A stretch of DNA of 64,000 nt from Xenorhabdus miraniensis (GCF_002632615.1 NZ_NITZ01000005.1:124001-188000), one strand, 5' to 3'. Numbered from the stretch's first letter, positions 48,386 to 57,873 are shown. Translations and numbers: made by a program. The notes: generated from the sequence alone by a model not told the origin.

Positions 48386-48973
48386 ATGAACCTTTGTTTT
48401 TACACATCTAACTCAAAGAAATACACTTATGCCGAATCTATTTTTTCCAGTCATGCTGACATAAACTTGGTTCATAAAAGCTTCGACTTTAAAGAGTTAC
48501 AAGCTGATGATCCTCAAGAAAACCTACTATTTAAATTAAATCAGGTTCCACACGCTCCTTCTTCCTATGTTTTTATTGAGGACAGCACCTTCCACATAGA
48601 TGCTCTTAATGGTTTCCCCTCGCTGTATACTAAATACATTTTATCTTCATTAGGCGTTCAAGGAATTATTAATCTATTAGCAGGAAAAGATAACCGTGAG
48701 TGTTATTTCATCAATCACTTGGCGCTCAGAACGGAAAATAATAAGGTAATCTTTTTTTCAGGCACTACAAGAGGGTTATCTATTTCTCTCTCTCCTTTAG
48801 AGCACAGTAATGAAACAGGCTGGTCTGATCTTTGGCAAATATTAAAAGTAACAGATAGTGGGCAGTTCTACAGTCAGTTAACTGAAGGACATAAATACCT
48901 TTTCAACCAACAGAATAACAATACTGATGCTTTTCAACTACTCAGGGAGCATCTTACTGAGAGAGAGTTATAA
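48386..48973 (+). CDS. Ham1/RdgB-like non-canonical purine NTP pyrophosphatase
   Basis: A 195-residue protein with the ITPase/Ham1 layout: N-terminal CFYTSNSKKYTYAESIF in the place of the substrate loop T/SGNxxKL, the acidic segment VFIEDSTFHIDALNGFPSLYTKYIL, matching the family's EDTGLxxxALNGxPGxY core, and a later Asn/Ser-rich C-terminal part. It would hydrolyse ITP, XTP or a modified dNTP to the monophosphate. It is diverged from housekeeping RdgB and lies in a small accessory island, so the substrate may differ. ATG 48386 is preferred to the in-frame TTG at 48380. Confidence 0.7.
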   Translation: MNLCFYTSNSKKYTYAESIFSSHADINLVHKSFDFKELQADDPQENLLFKLNQVPHAPSSYVFIEDSTFHIDALNGFPSLYTKYILSSLGVQGIINLLAGKDNRECYFINHLALRTENNKVIFFSGTTRGLSISLSPLEHSNETGWSDLWQILKVTDSGQFYSQLTEGHKYLFNQQNNNTDAFQLLREHLTEREL

Positions 48974-48989
48974 AACGAGTTTATTCACG

Positions 48990-49493
48990 TCACATTAGAT
49001 GTTTTTTAATTTTATCAATACACGAACAACTATCGCTCACAATAACGATCTTAGATACAAACTCTGGATGAATATCAAAGAAGTTATCTAAACGATTATC
49101 GAACTGTTTAGCAAAACGTAATAGCTCTAGAGTGTTATAAAATGTCTCTTTAGGTCGTGTTCTTGCTAACTTTGATAATAAAAATCGTTTGACTATACGT
49201 ATAGCGCAAATCCAGTACGGAACTTTAAATCTAATGATTAATGAACATTCTTTAAAAAAAGGAATTAAACGTTTGTCATAGGCCCCTTCAACAATCCACT
49301 CATTTTTAGCTTTAATTTCACGCACAAGGTCGTTAATAACTTCTTGTGAATTTTTTACGTACTCTTCCTGTGTTCGATCCCAGTAAATTTTGTCAAATTG
49401 ATATGCTGTAGTATGGAACTCTAAAGCTAGCTTTTTAGATGCTGTCGTCTTTCCCGCACCTGAAGGCCCAACGATGCAAATTTTCATATTCAC
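48990..49493 (-). CDS. P-loop kinase of the FlaR/adenylate kinase-like family
   Basis: A 167-residue cytoplasmic protein starting MNMKICIVGPSGAGKTTASKKLA, with Walker A GPSGAGKT at about residues 9-16. QFDKIYWDRTQEEY and NEWIVEGAYDKRL follow the pattern of small nucleotide/shikimate-type kinases often annotated 'DNA topology modulation protein FlaR'. It converges on the Ham1-like gene with 16 nt between the stops. The pairing of a nucleotide pyrophosphatase with a kinase hints at nucleotide metabolism, but they are on opposite strands. ATG 49487 is an alternative start. Confidence 0.65.
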   Translation of the reverse strand: MNMKICIVGPSGAGKTTASKKLALEFHTTAYQFDKIYWDRTQEEYVKNSQEVINDLVREIKAKNEWIVEGAYDKRLIPFFKECSLIIRFKVPYWICAIRIVKRFLLSKLARTRPKETFYNTLELLRFAKQFDNRLDNFFDIHPEFVSKIVIVSDSCSCIDKIKKHLM

Positions 49494-49598
49494 TTTTAAC
49501 TAGTTGTAGCATAAAGGATAAGGCCCTTTTTATATCTCAAAGAGCTTCTAAGATGGCCGCTTTGAAAACGGCAAAACATCGTACGCTAAGACTATTCC

Positions 49599-49733
49599 TT
49601 AAACAATAGTTTTCTGATTTGCTACTTTGACTCTGAGAATGGTCTGCCGTGTCGTACTGAACTCACTAGCAATAGCGCTTATGCTTGCCCCCGACTTAAT
49701 TCGATCAAGCACAGAGTAGTGATTATATCTGTC
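49599..49733 (-). pseudogene. Resolvase/invertase C-terminal relic
   Basis: A 44-codon open fragment reads DRYNHYSVLDRIKSGASISAI and continues to FSTTRQTILRVK, the helix-turn-helix DNA-binding tail of serine recombinases of the Hin/resolvase type. The catalytic domain is missing. Another sign of past mobile DNA just upstream of the tyrosine recombinase gene. Confidence 0.6.
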
Positions 49734-50207
49734 GTAATAATTTTAAACTGGGATTAGGAAAATACCGCCCATTACGCACTGCTCGGCTTGTATGAAAAAT
49801 AGCCTTAACATGGGTGTTTTCCGTTTTCTAAGCAAACCTCTAATTAGTGCTGCTAGCGGCTCTATTTTCGCTCCGCGTCCGTGCCTTGGCTCTAAAGGCG
49901 GAACAGTAGGTGGTGGTTGAATATTTTTGTTTGCTATCTTACGGCAAATTTTATTGTTTATAAACAACAGCTTAATAAAATAACAGAAATCGATATCTGT
50001 TCTACTTATTAAAAGATACCTTTGAAAAAGTAAGATTTATTGAATAAGATGGTGTGAGTAATTAGCCGTAATTTTTACGTAGCATAACCGCTAAGACGCA
50101 CTTAAATTGCGTGAAAAATAAACTATCAGGGATAGGAAAATGGAAATGTCTGTTCCGTTCAAACTCTCTCAATGGATTATGTTTTGGCGAACTGTAGACA
50201 TTGAAGT
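49734..50207. other. Gene-poor island segment before the recombinase
   Basis: About 470 bp with no gene I can support. A 74-codon minus-strand frame at 49743-49967 is open but unrecognised. The segment should contain the recombinase promoter and possibly its attachment site; no direct repeat was identified. Confidence 0.35.
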
Positions 50208-50219
50208 CAGGAGGTAGCT

Positions 50220-51260
50220 TTGAATAATCATAATCAAAGCAATCATAATCAAAACAATCAAAATAAAGATAACTACGAAAATAGTGGTGATAAAAAATCA
50301 CTTATCGTGCTAACCGATTCTCAACAAAATCAAGATAAGCTGGTGTCGTTATCAGCATCGGGAAAGCAGATATATGAAAACCCCGCAATTGCATATCTTG
50401 TCAGTCTTGGATCAAAACGCAGTCGCCAAACGATGAAATCATTTTTGGATATCGTGGCAAAAATGTTGGGATACCAAAATGTGCGGGACTGTGCTTGGCA
50501 CGCACTCCGTCGTCACCATGTTCAAGCAATTATGGAAATGCTTTCAGATTCAGGTAAGGCACCGGCAACAATTAATACTTATCTTTCTGCTTTGAAAGGG
50601 GTTGCATTGGAAGCCTGGACAATGAAACAACTCGACACTGACAATTTTCAACATATAAGACAAGTGCGGTCTGTCAGGGGAAATCGGTTGCCAAAAGGCA
50701 GGGCGCTTGAGCGTTATGAAATAAAAGATCTATTTTTTACCTGTGAAAACGATATTAGCACAAAAGGATTACGTGACGCGGCGATTATTGGCGTGCTCTT
50801 AGGTTGTGGTCTGAGACGATCAGAAATTGTTTCGTTAGATATGAAACACATTATTCGTCGCGAACAGGCACTAAGGGTGATGGGAAAAGGGAATAAAGAA
50901 CGCTTATCTTATATGCCAGAAGGAACATGGGAACGTTTAAATCGTTGGATAGATGAAGTACGCGGGGATCATGCCGGCCCGCTTTTTACCCGAATTCGTC
51001 GCCATGATGATGTAACTGATAACCGTTTGTCAGATCAAGCTATTTATCACATCCTTGAGATACGCAGAGTAGAAAGTGGATTGGAAAAATTTGCGCCACA
51101 TGATCTGCGCAGAACATTTGCATCAGCCATGTTGGATAATGGTGAAGATATCGTAACTGTCAAAGATGCTATGGGGCATTCAAGTATTACCACAACCCAG
51201 AAATATGATCGACGTGGAGATGAACGCTTAAAGAATGCCGCCAGAAACTTAAATTTTTGA
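50220..51260 (+). CDS. Tyrosine recombinase (phage-type integrase family)
   Basis: A 346-residue site-specific recombinase. It has an N-terminal SAM-like core-binding domain (about residues 50-155) and a C-terminal catalytic domain with Arg in GCGLRRSEIVSLD, HDLRR, GHSS and Tyr in KYDRR. The start is TTG at 50220, with an excellent AGGAGG (50209-50214) 5 nt before it. The first 20 residues are an Asn/Gln-rich tract, unusual for this family. No phage genes flank it, so it may be a domesticated or orphan integrase. The DMT gene start follows 89 nt later. Confidence 0.88.
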   Translation: MNNHNQSNHNQNNQNKDNYENSGDKKSLIVLTDSQQNQDKLVSLSASGKQIYENPAIAYLVSLGSKRSRQTMKSFLDIVAKMLGYQNVRDCAWHALRRHHVQAIMEMLSDSGKAPATINTYLSALKGVALEAWTMKQLDTDNFQHIRQVRSVRGNRLPKGRALERYEIKDLFFTCENDISTKGLRDAAIIGVLLGCGLRRSEIVSLDMKHIIRREQALRVMGKGNKERLSYMPEGTWERLNRWIDEVRGDHAGPLFTRIRRHDDVTDNRLSDQAIYHILEIRRVESGLEKFAPHDLRRTFASAMLDNGEDIVTVKDAMGHSSITTTQKYDRRGDERLKNAARNLNF

Positions 51261-51349
51261 CAGGAAGAATAGCTACTAAACAGTTTGTCGACTGTTTCAT
51301 TCAGTATTATTTTCTGATTATTAATAAATATTATGATAGGTGTACTTGT

Positions 51350-52228
51350 ATGACCTCAAAAACACTATGGAGTACCTATGGTTCAACTTCTCTCTTCGTT
51401 TTATTATGGAGTAGTGGTGCCATTTTTTCCCGTTGGGGGCTGGATCATAGTTCTTCTTTTGCCATTTTGACGGTACGTTTTGCAATTGCTTTTTTGTTTT
51501 TATTAGTACTCTTCATGTTCAAAAAACGCTATCTCCCAGTTTCAGGAAGTAGGAAAAAAGTTGCCGCAGTGGGGTTATTGATCATTGGCGGATATTCTAT
51601 TTTTTATTTTCTGGCATTGGAACATGGAATAACCCCCGGTATTTTAGCTACGGTGATGGGAATTCAGCCGATTATTACACTTTGGGTAATGGAGAAACAT
51701 TTCACAGCTCACCGTTTAATAGGATTGTTCTTGGCTTTCATCGGCTTAGTGCTTGTAGTATTTCAGGGATTGGTATTGACTGAATTTTCCTTTTCAGGCA
51801 CTTTTTTTGCTCTAGCGGCCCTGTTTTGTATAAGCATCGGTGCTATTTTTCAGAAACAAATTCATCAAGCCCCCTCTGAAGTACTACCATTGCAATATGG
51901 TGTCAGTTTATTACTTTGCCTGTTATTTATCCCTTTCAAGCCTTTTCATATTGAACCCGTTATAGGTTTTATTGTACCTGTATTGTGGCTTGGTTTAGTC
52001 ATCTCTGTCGTTGCTCAATTATTACTTTATCGGCTTATCAGAGCGGGTAATTTAGTCAATGTCACTAGCTTGTTTTATCTTGTGCCAGGGGTAACAGCAA
52101 TAATGGATTATTTATTTTTAGGTAATACGTTATCTGCTCTAAGTATTCTTGGAATGATCTCTATAATAATTGGCTTAGCTCTGGTTTTTCGTAAAAAAGA
52201 AACAAAAGAGATTAAAAACATTAAATGA
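51350..52228 (+). CDS. EamA/DMT-family exporter
   Basis: A 292-residue inner-membrane protein with ten hydrophobic spans and two EamA halves (about residues 10-135 and 150-285): LLWSSGAIFSRWGLDHSS, then ITPGILATVMGIQPIITL. Family members export metabolites or amino acids. ATG 51350 (MTSKTLWS) is preferred over the open extension to 51257, which is not hydrophobic and overlaps the recombinase stop. Confidence 0.85.
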   Translation: MTSKTLWSTYGSTSLFVLLWSSGAIFSRWGLDHSSSFAILTVRFAIAFLFLLVLFMFKKRYLPVSGSRKKVAAVGLLIIGGYSIFYFLALEHGITPGILATVMGIQPIITLWVMEKHFTAHRLIGLFLAFIGLVLVVFQGLVLTEFSFSGTFFALAALFCISIGAIFQKQIHQAPSEVLPLQYGVSLLLCLLFIPFKPFHIEPVIGFIVPVLWLGLVISVVAQLLLYRLIRAGNLVNVTSLFYLVPGVTAIMDYLFLGNTLSALSILGMISIIIGLALVFRKKETKEIKNIK

Positions 52229-52241
52229 GTTCAAGTGTGAA

Positions 52242-52275
52242 ATTGCCCGAATTTTATTTCGGGCAATCTATTTAT
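52242..52275. terminator. Terminator between convergent DMT gene and uspE
   Basis: ATTGCCCGAA (52242-52251) and TTCGGGCAAT (52258-52267) form a perfect 10-bp stem followed by CTATTTAT, between two convergent stop codons. Confidence 0.75.
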
Positions 52276-52304
52276 CAACGAGCTTTTATCATTTATCAAT
52301 CTCA

Positions 52305-53249
52305 TTATTCTTCATCTACCTTGATAGGGCAAACAAACCCATCAGGCTTTATAGCTAACAAATCACATTTAATCCGATCGATAACATGTTCGGCAGTATT
52401 GCCAAGAAATGCGGCTGATAACCCAGTCCGGCCAAGGATGCCCAAAACAACTACACCTGCATTTAATTCATCACATATTTCAGGAATCACCTTTTCCGGC
52501 ACACCTTCATGAACGTGGGTTTGTTGTTCACTGATATGGAATTTCTGTCGCAACTCTTTCATTGCAATCAAATGTTGGCCACGCAATGCCTGATTGTACA
52601 CATTAGGGTCAAAATCAGGCAATTCAGTTGCAATATTTAAAGGGGCGGTTGGATAAGCATTAACGAGATGAATCAAGGGATCTTTTACAATGCGATTGGC
52701 GAGATCTTGTGTTTCACGCACTAATTTTAGATTCAATTCATTATGATAAGGTTCTTCATTGGATAAATTGACTGCAACCACAGCAGAACCATTTTCTGGC
52801 CATACTTGATCTTTTACCATCCAGACAGGGCAAGGACTTTTACGTAGCAGGTGCCAGTCCAGTGGAGTAAAAATCATCGACTCCAACCGGGAATGTTGGT
52901 GAGCCATTTTCAATAGTAAATCATGATTTCCAGTGATAACTTCTTGAATAATGGCTTCATAAGAACGATTATGCCAAACCACTTTAATCTCAATATCAAT
53001 TCCTGATTCAAGATAATAATGGGCTTGTTGTTTTATCCAAGCGACTCGTTGACCAATCACACCTTTCCGCATCGCGTTTCTTTCTTCAGGAGAAAGCAGG
53101 GTAGTCATTTCATATGAAAGGTCATAAATAGGTAAAAATGCTTTAATGCGGCCGCCATTGCGTTGCACGATATAAACTGCACGCCTTAATGCGGGTTGAT
53201 CATCCTGATTGGGATCAATTGCGACCAAGAGGTTTTGGTAGTTTGCCAT
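52305..53249 (-). CDS. uspE: Universal stress protein E
   Basis: A 314-residue cytoplasmic protein with two tandem USP domains (about residues 1-150 and 155-305), starting [21 protein letters not shown]. The second half contains [20 protein letters not shown], the nucleotide-binding loop pattern. It is linked to stress resistance and motility in E. coli. uspE and fnr are neighbours on the same strand here as in enterics. Confidence 0.95.
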   Translation of the reverse strand: MANYQNLLVAIDPNQDDQPALRRAVYIVQRNGGRIKAFLPIYDLSYEMTTLLSPEERNAMRKGVIGQRVAWIKQQAHYYLESGIDIEIKVVWHNRSYEAIIQEVITGNHDLLLKMAHQHSRLESMIFTPLDWHLLRKSPCPVWMVKDQVWPENGSAVVAVNLSNEEPYHNELNLKLVRETQDLANRIVKDPLIHLVNAYPTAPLNIATELPDFDPNVYNQALRGQHLIAMKELRQKFHISEQQTHVHEGVPEKVIPEICDELNAGVVVLGILGRTGLSAAFLGNTAEHVIDRIKCDLLAIKPDGFVCPIKVDEE

Positions 53250-53330
53250 ACTGAATTCCTCGCAGAGTCTGGATGCCTCTTTAATACAGAAGATAAACCA
53301 ATATGGACAACTATAACAGGGTAAAAGAAT

Positions 53331-53359
53331 GCCAGATCAGCAAAATATAGTGATCTGGC
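53331..53359 (-). terminator. fnr terminator
   Basis: GCCAGATCA (53331-53339) and TGATCTGGC (53351-53359) form a perfect 9-bp stem between the fnr stop and uspE start; on the minus strand it is followed by ATTCTTTT. Confidence 0.65.
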
Positions 53360-53376
53360 TTAAAATTTAGATAATG

Positions 53377-54132
53377 TTAGGAAACATTGGCGGGAGCTTT
53401 ACCAGCCAATTCGGTCAATTTATCCATATTTTCGACAGCGATATACTTACCTTTGACAGCCAGGATACCATTCTTCTGGAAACGACCAAGCAGGCGACTA
53501 ATGGTTTCAACGGTCAAGCCTAAGTAATTACCAATGTCGCCACGAGTCATTGTCAGGCGGAATTCACGAGGTGAGAAACCACGTTGTGCAAAACGACGTG
53601 ACAAATTATAGATAAATGCGGCCAGCCTTTCTTCTGCGTTCTTTTTGGATAGCAACAGGATCATTTCTTGATCACCTTTGATTTCTCCACTCATCAAACG
53701 CATCATCTGCTGGCGGAGATTAGGCATTTTTCCTGAAAGGTCATCCAGAGTTTCAAATGGGATCTCACATACCATTGATGTTTCAAGCGCTTGAGCGAAA
53801 CTGGGGTGTTCAGTGTTAATGATGGCATCAAATCCAACTAGATCACCAGCAAGATGAAAACCCGTAATTTGTTCGTCGCCTTCTTCAGTAATTGTATAGC
53901 TTTTGATGGTTCCTGAACGGATGGCATAGAGTGATTTCAATGAATCACCAGCCTTGAACAAGGTTTGCCCTTTCTGGATGGGTTTCTTGCGCTCGATGAT
54001 ATTATCAAGCTGATCAAGCTCATGTTCATTTAAGGTGAAAGGAATACAAAGCTGGCTAATGCTACAATCCTGACAGTGGATTGCGCAACCACCAGATTGA
54101 ATCCGACGAATAATACGTTTTTCCGGGATCAT
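53377..54132 (-). CDS. fnr: Anaerobic regulator FNR
   Basis: An oxygen-sensing CRP/FNR-family transcription factor of 251 residues. The [4Fe-4S] ligands Cys20, Cys23 and Cys29 ([16 protein letters not shown]) plus the distal Cys are present, followed by the effector-like beta-roll domain and the HTH with recognition helix [15 protein letters not shown] (the Glu/Ser/Arg set for TTGAT). It is almost identical to E. coli FNR. ATG 54132 ([10 protein letters not shown]) is the homologous start; the 27-codon upstream extension is not used. A perfect FNR box is found upstream of ompW in this window. Confidence 0.97.
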   Translation of the reverse strand: MIPEKRIIRRIQSGGCAIHCQDCSISQLCIPFTLNEHELDQLDNIIERKKPIQKGQTLFKAGDSLKSLYAIRSGTIKSYTITEEGDEQITGFHLAGDLVGFDAIINTEHPSFAQALETSMVCEIPFETLDDLSGKMPNLRQQMMRLMSGEIKGDQEMILLLSKKNAEERLAAFIYNLSRRFAQRGFSPREFRLTMTRGDIGNYLGLTVETISRLLGRFQKNGILAVKGKYIAVENMDKLTELAGKAPANVS

Positions 54133-54385
54133 GGGGGAGTGCTCATTAGAAGTGATTGATATGCGTAAATTTAACATATTTAGGTAGCTCTGGTAAGAGC
54201 CAGATACTCGCATTAATCACGGCATATATCATCACTAGCGAAAAAAGATGATTAACGTCGAACTTGCGTAAAACTTTAGCCATTCAATATAATATCTTAA
54301 TTAAACTGAAATTTAATTAATAATATATGGATGTAATACGCGTCGATGATGTTGTTTGGTTACAGATAAGTGGAATAGGATTGAC

Positions 54386-55282
54386 ATGAGTGAGTGGTTG
54401 TTAATTGCATTTACAATGGTAATGCAAAGTTCTGTGGGGCTTGTACTGATGAGTGTACTTTGTGTTTACTGGTTTAAGCACGAACTAAACACATGGCAAC
54501 ATTCAGTAACTATTCTTGTGCAAAAAACATTATTAAAAACATACTTAATAAGTAGTGTACTGGCAGGTATCGGGTTTATCTCCTCTTTGAACATTTGGGG
54601 ATATCCACTTAGTGTTTACCAATCGCTACACAATGTTAAGCAGGATTGGATAAACATAGAAACGATTTTTGCTGCTGTCTATTTTGGCTTACTCGTACTA
54701 CATACACTTTTGGTTGCGCTTAGAAAGCGGATTTATGATTATATCATGTTGGTAATTGGCATCGTTGGAGTCATTGACGTCCACTATATGGCGATTATTT
54801 ACGTCAATAGTGACATGGTGACATGGACGAACATCAATACCTATTTTCTGTTCTATGGTGCGATATTTACTTTAGGCCCTGCATTGGCTTTATCATTTAT
54901 TGCCTGTCCGTTAAGAAAATTCATTCGAGGAAAATTACCTATTAAGCTAGTGATGGCTGCGCTCTTTGTTGTTTTTATCAGTGTTACTGTACGGCTGATT
55001 GAGCATCCGGCCTATATGGAGTGGTTAGCAGAAATCACGATGGTTAATGACAATATGATCTTCCCACATCAAACTGAACTTAATATCAAAAGTGCCTTTG
55101 GACTAAAAATGCTTTCATGGTGCCTATATATTATTGCAATGGCAACCTGGATTTATGCCTTATGGAAGGGAAGAGATAACCTATTAATTAATAATGCTTA
55201 TTCTATCCTTGTCGGTTCGATGCTCATATTTATCGCTGAATTGATTAATCAATATACATTTTTTATTATGTGCAACTTATGA
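54386..55282 (+). CDS. Orphan DmsC-like membrane anchor protein
   Basis: A 298-residue protein with eight hydrophobic spans, resembling the DmsC/YnfH membrane anchor of DMSO-type molybdo-reductases, which passes electrons from menaquinol. The pattern 'SEW.L..FT...Q...G' at the N-terminus and 'IGFISSL...G.P......L.NV' are the basis. The A (molybdopterin) and B (iron-sulfur) subunit genes are absent here. It is divergent from fnr. ATG 54386 has AGGA upstream. The match is moderate. Confidence 0.6.
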   Translation: MSEWLLIAFTMVMQSSVGLVLMSVLCVYWFKHELNTWQHSVTILVQKTLLKTYLISSVLAGIGFISSLNIWGYPLSVYQSLHNVKQDWINIETIFAAVYFGLLVLHTLLVALRKRIYDYIMLVIGIVGVIDVHYMAIIYVNSDMVTWTNINTYFLFYGAIFTLGPALALSFIACPLRKFIRGKLPIKLVMAALFVVFISVTVRLIEHPAYMEWLAEITMVNDNMIFPHQTELNIKSAFGLKMLSWCLYIIAMATWIYALWKGRDNLLINNAYSILVGSMLIFIAELINQYTFFIMCNL

Positions 55283-55328
55283 TAGATAATTCATACTACT
55301 TCCATTGATTATCCTGCGCCTTACGTTC

Positions 55329-55371
55329 CACATAACAGAATCCGTGACGTTGTCACCAATTCTGTTATGTG
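55329..55371. repeat. 43-bp nested palindrome downstream of the DmsC-like gene
   Basis: An outer 13-bp perfect inverted repeat CACATAACAGAAT (55329-55341; partner 55359-55371) encloses a second dyad GTGAC-GTT-GTCAC (55344-55356). No T-run follows. It is 46 nt past the stop codon, so it may terminate or stabilise the transcript, or be a small repeated element. Confidence 0.65.
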
Positions 55372-55726
55372 TGAACAGTATCATGTTTATGATTTCTATA
55401 CGCAATATTTTCACCTTAATAATATGAGATATTCTTCTCGTTTCTTTGTGGTAGCGCACAAATTTAAAGATAATTATTAACTTATTATTAATATTCTAAG
55501 AACTATGTTTTATATCTATAAAAATAGATTGATTTGGCATATGTTGCAGAAAGCTCTTGCGCATTGATCAAAAATCAAACTATTTATTTCAATGAGTTAT
55601 TGTAGGTGTTTTATAACCGCCACATGAGTTTGTCATTAACCATAGAAAACAAAAACAAATTAATAATAAGTTTATAAATCGACTTTACTACAAAACACAA
55701 AGAACCAGTTAAAAGGCTGCGTAATT
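55372..55726 (+). other. Upstream region of the decarboxylase gene
   Basis: About 355 bp of A+T-rich DNA that should contain the decarboxylase promoter; no operator was recognised and no gene is seen. Confidence 0.35.
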
Positions 55727-57679
55727 ATGACTAAACCACTTCATCCTAATTTAAATGTAGATGCGTTATTTTTAGGACCAAAATCAGAGAATGCGGTTTT
55801 TTTTAGAGAGATGATGGACTATGCGGTTAACGAACATATGTACTGGCGTTCAGGTTTTCATCCTGGAGATTCTGAGTTAATCACATCAGTTGATCGCTAT
55901 GAGCATAATTATAGAGAGACACTTTATCGGACAGAAGGAATTTTAAATCAACTGTCAGCAAAACTAAAAAACACTTCAATTCCTTTCTTTTCTCCCCGTT
56001 ATCTTGGCCACATTAACAGCGACACATTAATGGTTTCTAATCTTGCGTACGTCATGGCCATGATGTACAACCCGAATAACTGTAGTTATGAAGCATCCCC
56101 GACAACAACAGAACTAGAACTTGAATCGGGATTAGATCTTTGCCGGATGTTTGGTTATGACCCGCATCAATCTTGGGGGCATATTACTTCTGGCGGTACA
56201 GTCGCGAATTATGAAGGCTTGTGGGTAGCCAGGAATTTAAAAACATTACCTTTTGCAATATCTCAACATCCCAAGGCAAAAGATCTGGTCAGTCATAAGT
56301 CGCCAAAGCAATTGAAAAATATGCCAACGGCTGAAATTCTGGATTTAATCAGTACGCTCCAAGAACGCGAAATTTTTGAAGAAGTACGTGATATGACATG
56401 TCGTGGTACAGGAACTAAACCAGAAATATTAGGCAAGCTGTTAGTTCCACAATCTAGACATTACTCTTGGATGAAAGCGGCAGATATCTTTGGTATTGGT
56501 CAGGAAAATATTATTCCATTACCTGTTAATGAAAATTATCAAACTGACGTTGCTCAAATGCGGAAAATCACCTTAGAGTTAATCGAGCAAGGCGAGTCAA
56601 TTTTGGCGATGATTGCTGTGGTTGGCACGACAGAAGTTGGTGCAATTGATCGGATTGATGAAGTCATTGCCTTGAGGCAGGAGTGTGAAGAGCGTTATAG
56701 TGGATCTTTCTATATTCATGTTGATGCGGCTTATGCAGGATACGCTTGCTCCATGTTGCTGAATGAGCAGGGCGAATTTATTGAATATGACGAGATTGCT
56801 AATTGTCATCGTTCGATAGGTATTATGCCGGAAAACATCAGTTGGCCGAAGCCAGAAGTTTATAACAGCTTTAAGGCATTGAAAGAAGTGGATTCGATTA
56901 CAGTTGATCCTCATAAAGTTGGTTTCATTCAATATGCTGCGGGTGCAATTTGTATGAAAGACAAACGCATTCTTGATTTGATCTCTTCTCGTGCAGCTTA
57001 TGTTTTTGAAGAAAACAATGACAAAGCAAACCCGGCTGTCAACAATAGAAGTATTCTTGGCGCATCTATTATGGAAGGTTCAAAAACGGGGGCAACCGCA
57101 GCATCGCTTTGGGCCGCTCATCGCTTATTACCTTTGAATATCAGCGGATATGGGAAAGTCATTGCTGCTGGTATCGTTACAGCACAAAGGTTAATAGACA
57201 AATTGGCAAATATGTCACCCATAGAAGCAGGTAAGCATCGGTTTGAAGTACATGTTATGCCATCCCCAGATTTTCATATGATCAATTTTACATTCAAAGA
57301 AATTGGGAACGAAAATCTGGAAAGCCACAATGCGCTCAACAAGCGGCTTTATGAGCTGTGTTCCTATTCTACAGGACGAGCTTATACCAACGACTTCCTC
57401 ACATCATCAACCATACTGGATTATAAAGAGTATGGTGATACACCAAGACACTACGCAGAGCGGTGTGGTTTTAGCCGCAGTGAATGGGATAAAATTCGCC
57501 GTATCTTTGTATTGCGTGCAGCGGTAATGACTTATTGCTTACGTGATGAAGAGCACTTTGAAGAGTTCTGGAATCAGCTTCAAGCTATCTTTGCTAAAAA
57601 ACTGAATCAGTTGGTTGATGAAGAAGAGAAAAAAGCACGATTGAAATCAAGTTTAGATGCACCATTACTTGGTCAATAG
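55727..57679 (+). CDS. PLP-dependent decarboxylase, tyrosine-decarboxylase-like
   Basis: A 650-residue group II decarboxylase. YLGHINSDTLMVSNLAYVMA, SGGTVANYEGLWVARN and HVDAAYAGY (Asp contacts the pyridine ring) are present, and SITVDPHKVGFIQY holds the PLP lysine. The whole-length pattern is very like the tyrosine decarboxylase of Enterococcus (also about 620 residues), more than the shorter bacterial glutamate or aromatic decarboxylases. It would yield tyramine or phenylethylamine and CO2. No tyrosine/tyramine antiporter gene adjoins it. Xenorhabdus makes phenylethylamine- and tryptamine-capped metabolites, so a supply role is possible. Confidence 0.82.
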   Translation: MTKPLHPNLNVDALFLGPKSENAVFFREMMDYAVNEHMYWRSGFHPGDSELITSVDRYEHNYRETLYRTEGILNQLSAKLKNTSIPFFSPRYLGHINSDTLMVSNLAYVMAMMYNPNNCSYEASPTTTELELESGLDLCRMFGYDPHQSWGHITSGGTVANYEGLWVARNLKTLPFAISQHPKAKDLVSHKSPKQLKNMPTAEILDLISTLQEREIFEEVRDMTCRGTGTKPEILGKLLVPQSRHYSWMKAADIFGIGQENIIPLPVNENYQTDVAQMRKITLELIEQGESILAMIAVVGTTEVGAIDRIDEVIALRQECEERYSGSFYIHVDAAYAGYACSMLLNEQGEFIEYDEIANCHRSIGIMPENISWPKPEVYNSFKALKEVDSITVDPHKVGFIQYAAGAICMKDKRILDLISSRAAYVFEENNDKANPAVNNRSILGASIMEGSKTGATAASLWAAHRLLPLNISGYGKVIAAGIVTAQRLIDKLANMSPIEAGKHRFEVHVMPSPDFHMINFTFKEIGNENLESHNALNKRLYELCSYSTGRAYTNDFLTSSTILDYKEYGDTPRHYAERCGFSRSEWDKIRRIFVLRAAVMTYCLRDEEHFEEFWNQLQAIFAKKLNQLVDEEEKKARLKSSLDAPLLGQ

Positions 57680-57734
57680 ATAAACGTCCAAACATTGTTC
57701 AATTAAGATTTGAATATTAAAAATGGTTGAATGT

Positions 57735-57765
57735 AAAAGAGTCTATTTTTATAGACTCTTTTTTT
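57735..57765 (+). terminator. Decarboxylase gene terminator
   Basis: AAAAGAGTCTAT (57735-57746) pairs with ATAGACTCTTTT (57751-57762) and continues into a T-run. Strong intrinsic terminator. Confidence 0.9.
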
Positions 57766-57873
57766 AAAATTAATGATTTCTGTTTTGCTTATCCCTTGGC
57801 AAATGGGCATTAATGCGAGGGTTTATCACCCAGTGATTTGTCGTTTTTATCACCATAGGTTCTGGTATGTTTA

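Noticed and set aside
49743..49967. 74-codon minus-strand ORF
   Set aside because: Open but unrecognised, with no good ribosome-binding site noted; mentioned as part of the gene-poor island segment rather than called.
57303..57527. 74-codon alternative frame in the decarboxylase gene
   Set aside because: Lies wholly within an intact decarboxylase reading frame and has no independent support.
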